From NCBI RefSeq assembly GCF_000733925.1, contig NZ_JPOO01000001.1:1302001-1366000 (forward strand): a DNA stretch of 64,000 bases, written 5' to 3'. The notes beneath the pieces are model-generated. The model did not search any database. It was not told the origin of the DNA and was given only the letters and a program-made list of their open reading frames with translations. Below are positions 8,725 through 16,742 of the stretch, piece after piece. The translations under genes were made by a program, and so were the position numbers. The stretch's first letter is position 1. Each line of letters opens with the position of its first letter. The stretch comes from Arenibacter algicola. GTDB lineage: Bacteria; Bacteroidota; Bacteroidia; Flavobacteriales; Flavobacteriaceae.

Positions 8725-9242
8725 AAAAGGTAGTCTGGCTTGCTATTTGGCTCATGCTCCATTTGGGCTATGGTCAGGAAGATGAAGTGATTTTATGGAG
8801 TCAGACAAAGAAATTAGCTTGGTCCGATTTCAAGGATAAGCCATCCAATATTTCCAATGCTGCGGCTATTACGGCCAGCGGTATCACCTATAGTTTTTCT
8901 GCGCAGGTGACCAAGGATAAAATGGAGCTCGATTTCAAGGTGGATACCCATTTTTATCCGGATAAATCCTGGTACAAGCCTAAATTGGCCAATCCGATCA
9001 TCTTGAGCCATGAACAATTGCATTTTGATATTTCCGAGGTGTACGCTCGAAAATTTAGGCAAATATTGGCCAAGACCAAATTTACCAATAATGCCAAGTC
9101 TGAGGTAAAGGCGATATATAGGAATATACTTCGCGAACTAAACGACTATCAGAACCAATATGATTCCGAGACCAATTTTTCCAGGGATACCGTTCAGCAA
9201 TTAATCTGGAATAAGAAGATTAAAAAAGCCTTAAACAATTAA
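8712..9242 (+). CDS. DUF922-type exported protein with HExxH-like motif
   Basis: A 176-residue protein with a short signal peptide (MGSLKKVVWLAIWLMLHLGYGQ) and a DUF922-like body. It carries ILSHEQLHFDI near residue 100, a metalloprotease-like H-E-x-x-H arrangement, so a secreted or periplasmic zinc peptidase is likely but unproven. The start is GTG, 13 nt inside the upstream OsmC gene. Its stop codon TAA (9240-9242) is part of the TTAA target duplication of the insertion sequence, which joins the gene at this point. The coding sequence is intact: joining left and right flanks restores the same stop. Confidence 0.82.
   Translation: MGSLKKVVWLAIWLMLHLGYGQEDEVILWSQTKKLAWSDFKDKPSNISNAAAITASGITYSFSAQVTKDKMELDFKVDTHFYPDKSWYKPKLANPIILSHEQLHFDISEVYARKFRQILAKTKFTNNAKSEVKAIYRNILRELNDYQNQYDSETNFSRDTVQQLIWNKKIKKALNN
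9239..9242. repeat. left target-site duplication TTAA
   Basis: TTAA here matches TTAA at 11009-11012 on the other side of the IS. Four bases of AT sequence could match by chance, but they abut the matched inverted repeats exactly. Confidence 0.6.
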
Positions 9243-9247
9243 AGAAG

Positions 9248-9287
9248 CCGTCTCGTTTACTAAAATGAGGCGGTTTTTATTTTTTAT
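9248..9287 (+). terminator. inward-facing terminator in the left IS end
   Basis: CCGTCTCGTTT (9248-9258) pairs with AAATGAGGCGG (9263-9273), with G-U pairs, followed by a T-rich stretch on the plus strand. It lies within the IS terminal repeat and would stop transcripts entering from the DUF922 gene. Confidence 0.8.
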
Positions 9288-9354
9288 AGATTTTCATCTG
9301 AATTTTTTCATGAAGTAGGCCATTTTAATTTTTTGGAAGGAGATTTTAAGTGCT

Positions 9355-10890
9355 TTAGGCACTTTTCTTTCTCATATTATGCGCCAGGGCATGTAATCCG
9401 AACTCTAATTCCACTTTATCCAACCCGCGATGTGTAAATCGTTTAAAATTTCGGTTAGATTTGATATGGGCAAAGACCGGCTCCACATCAGCCGTTCTTT
9501 TTCTACGCTTTATTTCTCCTATTTCAGATAAAAGATGCTCTCTAGCCTTCTGTTTGTAATGCTCCAGGGCATGGTTACGTTCTATTACCCGATTGTATTT
9601 TCCTTTAAAACAAACATTCCTTATTGGACACCCATTGCAATTTTTTGCGCTATACTTACTTACTGTTTGCCTGTAGCCTGATTTGGTGGTCTTTGTTGCT
9701 TGGGCTATTTTCTCCATCCGCTGTCCCATCGGACATACATAATGATCTTCCTTTTCATTGTAATAAAGTTGGTCCCGGTGGAAGGGAGCCTTTTCCTTAC
9801 GCTTTTTTCCTGCCTTATTTTGTTCTTTATCAAAAGTGTTGAATTTTACATAGCCTTTGATTCCTTTTTCAGAGAGTAGTTCATAGTTTTCCTGGCTTCC
9901 GTAACCAGCATCAGCAGTAAGAGTTTCTGGAAGATTTTGATAGAGGTATTCATAATTCTCAAGATGAGGCCGTAGGGTATGAATATCATTGGTGTCCTGG
10001 TGTAGGGTATAATTTACGATGAACTGATCTTCGGAACTGATCTGTACATTGTAGCCTGGCTTAAGCTGCCCGTTTTTCATATGGTCTTCTTTCATTCGCA
10101 TGAAAGTAGCATCGGGATCTGTTTTGCTATAACTGCTTCGGTTGCCAAGGAGTTGCTCCTGTTGCTCATATTTTTCCAGGTTGGCAGGAAAATTTTTCGC
10201 AATATAGCGGGCTTTTGCTTTTGCTTTAGAGCTGGCTTTAGGATTCCCTTTGAGGATCTTGTCAATCTTTTGAGCTGTTTTTTCTACCTTCTCCTTATCG
10301 ACTTTTTTAAAATCTGGAGGAGTAGGATCGGTATCCTCTTCATCAGCAATGCTTTGAGCATACTCCCACATCTCTTCGAGCTGCCGGGCCATCTTTTCTT
10401 TTTGGGTTTTAAGGGCATTGCCCCAAACAAAGGTGTAACGGCCGGCTACGGATTCTATTTTGGTGCCATCGGTATAAACTTCTTTTAACTTCACAAGGCC
10501 TTCCTGGGCCAGCAATAATACCACTTGCTTAAAAATATCTTTGAAAACATCCTTTAGCTTTTGGCTTCTAAACCTGGCTATGGTATTATGGTCAGCCACC
10601 TGCTTATTGGAGAGCCACATGAAGTTAATGTTCTCCCGCATGGCCTTTTCTATCTTACGGGTAGAATAGGTATTGTCCATATACGCATAGACCATTACCT
10701 TCAACATCATCTTTGGATGATAACTTGGCTGACCGTCTTTACTATAGGCTTTAATTAGTGGCTTTAGATCCAGATGTTCGATAACTCCATTGACAATCCG
10801 AACCGGATGGTCTTCTGGAATTAATTCTTCAATAGAGGGAGGAAAAAGCCAATTTTGTTGTTGATTGTACTCCTTGAAATTGCGCTTCAT
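9355..10890 (-). CDS. IS1182-family transposase
   Basis: A 511-residue DDE transposase. The N-terminal DUF772-like region (NWLFPPSIEELIPEDHPVR) is followed by candidate catalytic aspartates in EVYTDGTKIES and TADAGYGSQ and the glutamate in DVEPVFAHIK near the C-terminus, with a cysteine cluster CNGCPIRNVC before it. No frameshift or stop is seen, so the enzyme appears complete. The ATG at 10890 is preferred to an in-frame TTG at 10908 because family members start near MKRNFKEYN. It is the only gene of the IS and is shielded from both sides by terminators in the IS ends. Confidence 0.95.
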   Translation of the reverse strand: MKRNFKEYNQQQNWLFPPSIEELIPEDHPVRIVNGVIEHLDLKPLIKAYSKDGQPSYHPKMMLKVMVYAYMDNTYSTRKIEKAMRENINFMWLSNKQVADHNTIARFRSQKLKDVFKDIFKQVVLLLAQEGLVKLKEVYTDGTKIESVAGRYTFVWGNALKTQKEKMARQLEEMWEYAQSIADEEDTDPTPPDFKKVDKEKVEKTAQKIDKILKGNPKASSKAKAKARYIAKNFPANLEKYEQQEQLLGNRSSYSKTDPDATFMRMKEDHMKNGQLKPGYNVQISSEDQFIVNYTLHQDTNDIHTLRPHLENYEYLYQNLPETLTADAGYGSQENYELLSEKGIKGYVKFNTFDKEQNKAGKKRKEKAPFHRDQLYYNEKEDHYVCPMGQRMEKIAQATKTTKSGYRQTVSKYSAKNCNGCPIRNVCFKGKYNRVIERNHALEHYKQKAREHLLSEIGEIKRRKRTADVEPVFAHIKSNRNFKRFTHRGLDKVELEFGLHALAHNMRKKSA

Positions 10891-10970
10891 TTGGTAGTAA
10901 TATTGCAACAGTAATGTAGCAAAAACCTAGCATTTATAAAAGATAATCAAGCTATTTCAAAGAATGATCC

Positions 10971-11006
10971 AAAAAAAAAAAGCTGCCTCTATTAATGAGA
11001 CAGCTT
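10971..11006 (-). terminator. inward-facing terminator in the right IS end
   Basis: On the minus strand AAGCTGTCTC pairs with GAGGCAGCTT (10997-11006 with 10980-10989) around a 6- to 7-nt loop, followed by an 11-T run. It would stop transcription arriving from the exported TIM-barrel gene and lies within the IS terminal repeat. Confidence 0.85.
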
Positions 11007-11008
11007 CT

Positions 11009-11012
11009 TTAA
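11009..11012. repeat. right target-site duplication TTAA
   Basis: Partner of the TTAA at 9239-9242, directly after the right inverted repeat of the IS. Confidence 0.6.
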
Positions 11013-11025
11013 TTGGATTAACCTT

Positions 11026-11895
11026 TTATACGTCGCAAATGGTAACCCCTTCTTTTAGGGCGGCTATTTTATCTTCCCAAGTAGGGATAAATTCTTGGGC
11101 CACATGTCCTTTATAGCCTGTGGCCAAAATAGCCTTCATTATTGCCGGATAATACAATTCCTGAGTTTCGTTTATTTCGTTTCTTCCTGGGTTGCCACCG
11201 GTATGGTAATGTCCAAAGTACGAATGATAGTCTTGGATGTTGCGAATTATATCGCCCTCCATTATCTGCATATGGTAAATGTCATAAAGCAGTTTAAAAT
11301 TGTCGGAGCCCAATTTTTTGCACAATTCCACTCCCCATTCGGTATGGTCGCACATGTAATCTTCATGGTTTACCTTGGAATTCAATAGCTCCATTTGTAT
11401 GATAACTCCGTGTTTTTCTGCCAGAGGCATAATCTTTTTTAGTCCGTCCACACAGTTTTGCAGTCCAACGGCATCATCCATTCCCCTTCGATTGCCGCTA
11501 AAGCAGATAAGATTGGTATAGCCTGCTGCTGCCACCTTGGGAATCATCTCCGTGTAATTTTTAATCAAAGTCTCATGATATTTGGGGTCGTTCCATCCTT
11601 CCGTAAGGCTTATTTCGGCCCCGTTGCACATGGAGGAATTAATATTATACTTTTTAAGCAATGGCCAGTCTTTGGGGCCAATAAGGTCAACGCTTTTTAT
11701 GCCCAGGTCGTTTAGGGACTTTAGAAAATCTTCTAATGGGATGCTCCCATAACACCAATAGCAAACACTGTGATTAATGTTGTTTTTTAATTTTGACTCT
11801 TCATTATTGTTTGGCTGCATTGCATTTCCAGTTTTGTAAGCCAGCATGCCAACCGATGCCGCTGCTGAGGTTCCTATAAATGTTCTTCGTTTCAT
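11026..11895 (-). CDS. exported TIM-barrel protein, hydroxypyruvate isomerase / sugar epimerase-like
   Basis: A 289-residue protein with a Tat-like signal (MKRRTFIGTSAAASVGML), so it is probably exported folded. The body matches the AP-endonuclease-2 type TIM barrel of sugar isomerases: IQMELLNSK, then LLYDIYHMQIMEGD, then GHYHTGGNPGRNEI and VAQEFIP, which supply the E, D/H, H and E metal ligands typical of hydroxypyruvate isomerase-like enzymes. The substrate is unknown. The 3' end is 17 bp from the IS border, and the only terminator downstream is the one the IS provides. Confidence 0.85.
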   Translation of the reverse strand: MKRRTFIGTSAAASVGMLAYKTGNAMQPNNNEESKLKNNINHSVCYWCYGSIPLEDFLKSLNDLGIKSVDLIGPKDWPLLKKYNINSSMCNGAEISLTEGWNDPKYHETLIKNYTEMIPKVAAAGYTNLICFSGNRRGMDDAVGLQNCVDGLKKIMPLAEKHGVIIQMELLNSKVNHEDYMCDHTEWGVELCKKLGSDNFKLLYDIYHMQIMEGDIIRNIQDYHSYFGHYHTGGNPGRNEINETQELYYPAIMKAILATGYKGHVAQEFIPTWEDKIAALKEGVTICDV

Positions 11896-12177
11896 TTTTT
11901 TCTACTTTAATTTTTTATTGAAGGTTGTGTATGGATTGCTTTTGCATTTTCTTGGCCCTCTTTTTGCTAGAATCTTTACACTGCCTAACCGAAAATACCA
12001 TGTTGTATATATTTATATGTAAGGTTGTAAATTGTTATAAATGTAAATTATACGTGTATAAAGATAGGTGATTTGATTTAAAAGTACGAAATTTCAAAAT
12101 AGAAAGTTCAAAATGGGGTTGGTATGTGATTGTAAATAGATTTCAATCAAATGCTTGGGATGCATTCCTGAAGATGG
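11896..12177. other. intergenic region with no recognised feature
   Basis: About 280 bp of very AT-rich DNA between divergent genes. I see no credible ORF, hairpin terminator or consensus promoter for the minus-strand gene. The promoter of the DUF3820 gene lies at its right end. Confidence 0.6.
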
Positions 12178-12185
12178 TATCTTTG
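12178..12185 (+). promoter_or_regulatory. -7 box of the DUF3820 gene
   Basis: TATCTTTG matches TAnnTTTG and lies 15 nt before the ATG at 12201. It lies inside the longer reading frame starting at 12126, which argues for the later start. Confidence 0.5.
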
Positions 12186-12200
12186 GGTAGAATCTTTAGC

Positions 12201-12437
12201 ATGAATATAGTTCCGGATAAGAGACAATTAATAGAATTGGCGCATTATAGAATGCCATTTGGTAAATTTAAGGGAAGATATTTGGTGGAACTACCGGAAC
12301 CTTATTTGGTATGGTTTCAACAAAACGGTTTTCCAGAGGGAAAGTTGGGAAATTTGTTAAGGGCCATGCTGGAAATTAAAATTAACGGACTTGAGGGCCT
12401 AATCCGAAAAATTCAAAAAGATTTTCCCCAATATTAA
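12201..12437 (+). CDS. DUF3820 family protein
   Basis: A 78-residue cytoplasmic protein of the DUF3820 family (function unknown). The conserved core MPFGKFKGRYLVELPEPYLVW is followed by GFPEGKLG. The reading frame is open back to 12126, but family members begin just before LIELAHYRMPFG, and a promoter box at 12178-12185 sits between the two possible starts, so the ATG at 12201 is chosen. It precedes pyrG by 60 nt. Confidence 0.82.
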   Translation: MNIVPDKRQLIELAHYRMPFGKFKGRYLVELPEPYLVWFQQNGFPEGKLGNLLRAMLEIKINGLEGLIRKIQKDFPQY

Positions 12438-12460
12438 CCGTGAATTGTGATAGCAATTCG

Positions 12461-12468
12461 TATTTTTG
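12461..12468 (+). promoter_or_regulatory. -7 box of pyrG
   Basis: TATTTTTG, matching TAnnTTTG, ends 29 nt before the pyrG ATG. The -33 element is weak. Confidence 0.5.
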
Positions 12469-12497
12469 CTCGCGTTACGAATTCAACCTAACGCTTC

Positions 12498-14123
12498 ATG
12501 TCGCAGACTAAATATATTTTTGTAACCGGTGGGGTTACTTCATCCCTCGGAAAAGGGATTATAGCAGCCTCTCTTGCCAAATTATTACAGGCTCGAGGTT
12601 ACAGAACTACTATCCAAAAATTAGATCCTTATATAAATGTTGATCCGGGAACTTTAAATCCCTATGAGCATGGTGAATGCTACGTTACCGATGACGGTGC
12701 CGAGACCGATTTGGACTTGGGACATTATGAGCGTTTTTTAAATGTTAGGACATCACAGGCCAATAACGTTACTACTGGTAGAATCTACCAAAGTGTTATA
12801 GAAAAGGAACGCAGAGGAGAATTTTTGGGAAAAACCGTTCAGGTTGTGCCTCATATCACCAATGAAATTAAGGAACGTATCCAATTATTGGGAAAGAGCG
12901 GGGACTATGATATTGTCATTACCGAAATAGGTGGTACTGTTGGGGATATAGAATCCTTGCCCTATATAGAAGCCGTGCGCCAGTTGCTATGGGAGTTGGG
13001 CGATAATAATGGGATCGTTATACATTTAACTTTGGTGCCTTATCTTTCTGCGGCCGGGGAATTAAAGACCAAGCCTACCCAACATTCCGTAAAGACTTTG
13101 ATGGAAAGCGGAATAAAGGCAGATATTTTGGTCTGTAGAACAGAACACGAAATTCCGGACGACCTGAAGGAAAAATTGGCACTTTTTTGCAATGTGAAAA
13201 GGGAGGCAGTAATACAATCCATAGATGCATCAACTATATATGATGTTCCTATTTTAATGCAAGAGGAAGGTTTGGATACTGTTACTCTAAAAAAATTGGC
13301 CCTTCCGGATAACGTGGTTCCCGATCTAACAAAATGGAACCAATTTCTACAATGGCATAAGAATCCCAAAAATGAGGTAACTGTTGGACTTATTGGGAAA
13401 TATGTGGAATTACAGGATTCCTATAAATCCATTTTGGAATCTTTTATCCACGCAGGTTCCGTGAACCATGTAAAAGTAAAGGTGAAATCAATTCATTCCG
13501 AACATCTTTCTGCCAAGAATATGGAAAAGAAGATGCAAGGTCTGGACGGTATTTTGGTAGCACCAGGTTTTGGGGAAAGGGGAATAGAAGGAAAGATAAA
13601 AGCGGTGCAATTTGCACGTGAAAATAAAATCCCATTTTTGGGTATCTGTTTGGGAATGCAGATGGCCGTAATAGAATATTCTAGGAATGTACTTGGTCTT
13701 AATGAGGCCAATTCCACGGAGATGGATGAAAATACTCCTGATCCGGTGATAAGTATTATGGAGGAGCAGAAAAATATTGTCAATAAGGGAGGAACTATGC
13801 GATTGGGTGCCTGGGACTGTCATTTGGAAAAGGGCAGTCTGGTACAAAAGATCTATCATGGGGCTTCCGAAATTTCTGAGCGCCACCGTCACCGTTATGA
13901 GTTTAACAACCAATATAAAAAACAATTGGAGGAAGCCGGGCTGGTAGCTTCCGGTGTAAACAATGAAACCGGATTGGTAGAAATAGTAGAGGTTCCTGCC
14001 CACCCTTGGTTTATTGGGGTTCAATATCACCCGGAATACAAGAGTACGGTAGACAACCCGCACCCATTATTTGTAGGTTTTATAAAAGCTGCTTTAAAGC
14101 ATCAGAAGGAAGTTAAGCAATAA
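12498..14123 (+). CDS. pyrG: CTP synthase
   Basis: A 541-residue enzyme converting UTP to CTP with glutamine and ATP. The N-terminal synthetase domain begins KYIFVTGGVTSSLGKGI (P-loop at about residues 10-20). The amidotransferase domain carries its cysteine nucleophile in GICLGMQMA (about residue 383) and the His/Glu pair in QYHPEYKS (about 513-515). Length and motif order are standard. It has its own promoter box and is followed after 120 bp by yidC, a common pairing in flavobacteria. Confidence 0.98.
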   Translation: MSQTKYIFVTGGVTSSLGKGIIAASLAKLLQARGYRTTIQKLDPYINVDPGTLNPYEHGECYVTDDGAETDLDLGHYERFLNVRTSQANNVTTGRIYQSVIEKERRGEFLGKTVQVVPHITNEIKERIQLLGKSGDYDIVITEIGGTVGDIESLPYIEAVRQLLWELGDNNGIVIHLTLVPYLSAAGELKTKPTQHSVKTLMESGIKADILVCRTEHEIPDDLKEKLALFCNVKREAVIQSIDASTIYDVPILMQEEGLDTVTLKKLALPDNVVPDLTKWNQFLQWHKNPKNEVTVGLIGKYVELQDSYKSILESFIHAGSVNHVKVKVKSIHSEHLSAKNMEKKMQGLDGILVAPGFGERGIEGKIKAVQFARENKIPFLGICLGMQMAVIEYSRNVLGLNEANSTEMDENTPDPVISIMEEQKNIVNKGGTMRLGAWDCHLEKGSLVQKIYHGASEISERHRHRYEFNNQYKKQLEEAGLVASGVNNETGLVEIVEVPAHPWFIGVQYHPEYKSTVDNPHPLFVGFIKAALKHQKEVKQ

Positions 14124-14242
14124 ACTAGTGCCAGTTTGGCATATATAGCCTAATTGGGCATATATTTGCAAGCTGATTTAATCCGTTGGGAACGTAGATG
14201 TTGTTTGTATCCCCGCCGATAATATTTTAAATTAAACTTTAG

Positions 14243-16099
14243 ATGGAGGAAAAGAAATTGGATATTAATACCATTATCGGTTTTGTACTGATTTTTGGTA
14301 TTCTTATTTTTATGTTTTGGCAGAACCAGCCAACACCGGAAGAGCTGGAAGCACAAAAGGCAAAACAAGAGCAGCTTGAGGCCGCTGAAATGCAAAAAGC
14401 CAATGCTGTAAAAGAAGAGATTGCCCAACCCAAAACAGTCGATCTTCAAGATTCTATGGCCGTTGCAAGTTACAAAAGTGCTATAGGTGCATTTGGATTT
14501 ACGGCTCCTACAGAGGGAACCACGGTATTGGAGAACGATGTGGTTTATTTGGAAATAAGCAACAAGGGAGGCCAGATTATCGAGGCGAAAATGAAAGGTT
14601 ACGTAACCTATGATTCCATTCCTGTATATTTAATAAAAGATGGCAATGCCAATTTTGCACTTAATTTTAGTACTTCGGACAATAGGGTTTTAAACACCAA
14701 CGATCTATACTTTGAACCCACACTTTCCAAATCCGGTGAGAATCAGGTGCTGTCCATGAAGGCCAAAGTAGCATTCGATAAGTTCTTGGAATATCGCTAC
14801 GAAATGAAACCTGACGAATATCTAGTTGGTTTTACAGTGAGGTCTCAAGGCTTAAATGGCATCGTTAATAGTTCCAAGCCCATTGATTTGGATTGGAAGA
14901 TGAAGGCGATCCGCCATTCCAAAAGTATTCAATATGAAAATAGGTATACAAGGGTAACCTATAACCATGATGGTGACAAAATAAGTAAGTTATCCGAAGG
15001 CAGTGAGGATGAGGAAACGGAAGTAGATTTAAAATGGATTTCTTACAGACAGCATTTTTTTAGTTCCATTCTTACTTATGCCAATAAGTTTGAAACCGCC
15101 AAATTGAATTCTGTAAATTTAGTAGAGGAAGAGAGTCACACCCAACAATTTACAAAGGAGTTCGCTGCCCAGGTGCCTTTGGAGTTGCAGGGCGGAGAGT
15201 TTGCCTATAATTTTAATTGGTACTACGGACCAACAGATGTAAAGGTTTTGGCCCAGTACAAGGAATTGGGACTGGAAGATTCTATTCCCTTTGGCTGGGG
15301 TATTTTTGGATGGATCAACAGATATATCTTTACCCCTGTATATACTTTCCTAAGTTCGTTCCTCCCTTACGGAATAGCTATTGTGGTCATGACCATTTTG
15401 GTAAGACTTATTATGTCGCCAGCTACCTATAAGTCCTACTTGTCCCAAGCCAAAATGAAGGTGTTGAAACCTGAAATTACAGAGCTTAACGAGAAGTTCA
15501 AGGACAATGCCATGAAAAAGCAACAGGAAACCATGAAATTGTATAATAAGGCCGGGGTAAGCCCTATGAGCGGTTGTGTGCCCGCTCTGTTGCAGATGCC
15601 GATCTTCTACGCCCTATTTATGTTTTTCCCAACTTCCTTTGCGTTGAGACAGAAGCCGTTTTTGTGGGCAGATGACCTTTCTTCCTATGATGCCATAGCC
15701 CAGTTGCCGTTTACTATTCCATTTTACGGGGATCATGTGAGTTTGTTTCCTATTTTGGCCTCTGTTGCCATATTCTTTTATATGATGATGACCACTGGGC
15801 AAAATATGCAGACGCAACCGGGAATGCCCAATATGAAATTTATTATGTATTTGTCTCCCTTGATGATGTTGGTTTTCTTTAACAACTATGCGAGTGGACT
15901 AAGTTTGTATTATTTTGTGTCTAATTTGATTACCATTTTTATAATGCTGGCCATCAAGAATTTCATTTTGGACGAAGACAAGATCCATGCCCAGATACAA
16001 GAGAATAAAAAGAAGCCTAAGAAGGAAAATAAGTTTCAGAAGAAGATGCGCGAGATGATGGAACAGGCCGAGGAACAGAAAAAAATAGGCAAGAAATAA
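14243..16099 (+). CDS. yidC: membrane protein insertase YidC
   Basis: A 618-residue protein of the Gram-negative YidC type. An N-terminal membrane segment (about residues 8-24) is followed by a large periplasmic beta domain (about 60-340) and a five-helix Oxa1-like core (about 360-580) including PYGIAIVVMTILVRLI, then a lysine-rich cytoplasmic tail. It inserts and folds inner-membrane proteins with or without SecYEG. The gene follows pyrG and ends at a perfect hairpin terminator. Length is normal for Bacteroidetes. Confidence 0.97.
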   Translation: MEEKKLDINTIIGFVLIFGILIFMFWQNQPTPEELEAQKAKQEQLEAAEMQKANAVKEEIAQPKTVDLQDSMAVASYKSAIGAFGFTAPTEGTTVLENDVVYLEISNKGGQIIEAKMKGYVTYDSIPVYLIKDGNANFALNFSTSDNRVLNTNDLYFEPTLSKSGENQVLSMKAKVAFDKFLEYRYEMKPDEYLVGFTVRSQGLNGIVNSSKPIDLDWKMKAIRHSKSIQYENRYTRVTYNHDGDKISKLSEGSEDEETEVDLKWISYRQHFFSSILTYANKFETAKLNSVNLVEEESHTQQFTKEFAAQVPLELQGGEFAYNFNWYYGPTDVKVLAQYKELGLEDSIPFGWGIFGWINRYIFTPVYTFLSSFLPYGIAIVVMTILVRLIMSPATYKSYLSQAKMKVLKPEITELNEKFKDNAMKKQQETMKLYNKAGVSPMSGCVPALLQMPIFYALFMFFPTSFALRQKPFLWADDLSSYDAIAQLPFTIPFYGDHVSLFPILASVAIFFYMMMTTGQNMQTQPGMPNMKFIMYLSPLMMLVFFNNYASGLSLYYFVSNLITIFIMLAIKNFILDEDKIHAQIQENKKKPKKENKFQKKMREMMEQAEEQKKIGKK

Positions 16100-16124
16100 G
16101 CCTAGATTTTCATAACATACGATT

Positions 16125-16159
16125 AAAGTGCTTGGATTTTTTCAAGCACTTTTTTTTTG
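16125..16159 (+). terminator. terminator of yidC
   Basis: AAAGTGCTTG (16125-16134) pairs perfectly with CAAGCACTTT (16143-16152), followed by T residues, 25 bp after the yidC stop. Confidence 0.88.
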
Positions 16160-16306
16160 AGCATAATCTATGGTTTTGTAGCGGTAATCGGCATGTTGTT
16201 GAAATTCAAATTGTTTATATACTTAGGCTGTTTAATGGTCCGTTCAGGAGGGTTATAGGATAACTGATGCCCTTGGAGAGGAAGTATGATGTGCTAGAAT
16301 AGTTGT
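16160..16306. other. non-coding stretch before an orphan terminator, possible small RNA
   Basis: Sequence between the yidC terminator and a second terminator, with no convincing ORF. I could not find a consensus promoter or a long stable fold, so a small RNA is only a possibility. The remaining 16341-16672 is AT-rich and featureless to my reading. Confidence 0.25.
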
Positions 16307-16311
16307 AAAAC

Positions 16312-16341
16312 AAAAACCCCGGCCATGTGGTCGGGGTTTTT
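16312..16341. terminator. strong bidirectional terminator with no associated gene
   Basis: AAAAACCCCGGCC pairs with GGTCGGGGTTTTT around an ATGT loop with one G-U pair, with A and T runs on either side, so it can work on both strands. It is isolated in the 640-bp gap between yidC (which has its own terminator) and mnmA. Confidence 0.8.
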
Positions 16342-16672
16342 AGCATTGATTTGGTTTAATTTGGTAAGATTTGGGTCTCCAAAGATTGTACTTTTTTAAG
16401 CTGTGTAAAACTAATAGTTGTAAAGTGGTCTTTTTAGTATGCTAAAGTGGCTTCTTTTGATGTATGGGTATTTTTTAAAATTTAATTCTCCTACTTTAAG
16501 GTTGACGGTGCTTTAATTTTAACAGTTTGATTTCCAAAAAAAGTACGTCCAAGACCAAAAGTGTTTTTAGTTTTAATCCTTGAGGGTGTTACAATTGTTC
16601 AACACTGAATAAAGGGACGATTCCTCCTTTTTTGTTAGATTATATTTATAATGCCGGCAAATTCCAATTTTG

Positions 16673-16680
16673 TATTTTTG
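16673..16680 (+). promoter_or_regulatory. -7 box of mnmA
   Basis: TATTTTTG ends 62 nt before the mnmA ATG, preceded by a TTTTG stretch close by. It is the best candidate promoter for mnmA and the two genes that follow it. Confidence 0.45.
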
Positions 16681-16742
16681 CAAAGTAAGTGTAAGACATA
16701 AATGGGTTGTAGCGACCAAGGGTAAACAATAAATAATTACAG

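Larger units (their letters stand above)
9243..11008 (-). mobile_element. complete IS1182-family insertion sequence, 1766 bp
   Basis: The ends were placed by comparing the left border with the reverse complement of the right border. Both begin AGAAGC, then C or T, then GTCTC, then G or A, then TT. Outside both ends lies TTAA (9239-9242 and 11009-11012), a likely 4-bp target duplication. Joining the flanks gives the palindrome CAATTAATTG. One transposase gene on the minus strand fills the element. Each end holds a hairpin followed by a T run directed inward. The element sits between two convergent genes that would otherwise be only 13 bp apart. All parts look intact, so it may be active. The family is assigned from the transposase. 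Confidence 0.85.

Noticed and set aside
9355..10890. Transposase disrupting a neighbouring gene
   Set aside because: Both flanking genes are complete, and the junction rebuilt by removing the IS gives the same stop codon.
13488..14063. 191-codon minus-strand frame over pyrG
   Set aside because: Shadow of pyrG; composition and lack of domain pattern argue against a real gene.
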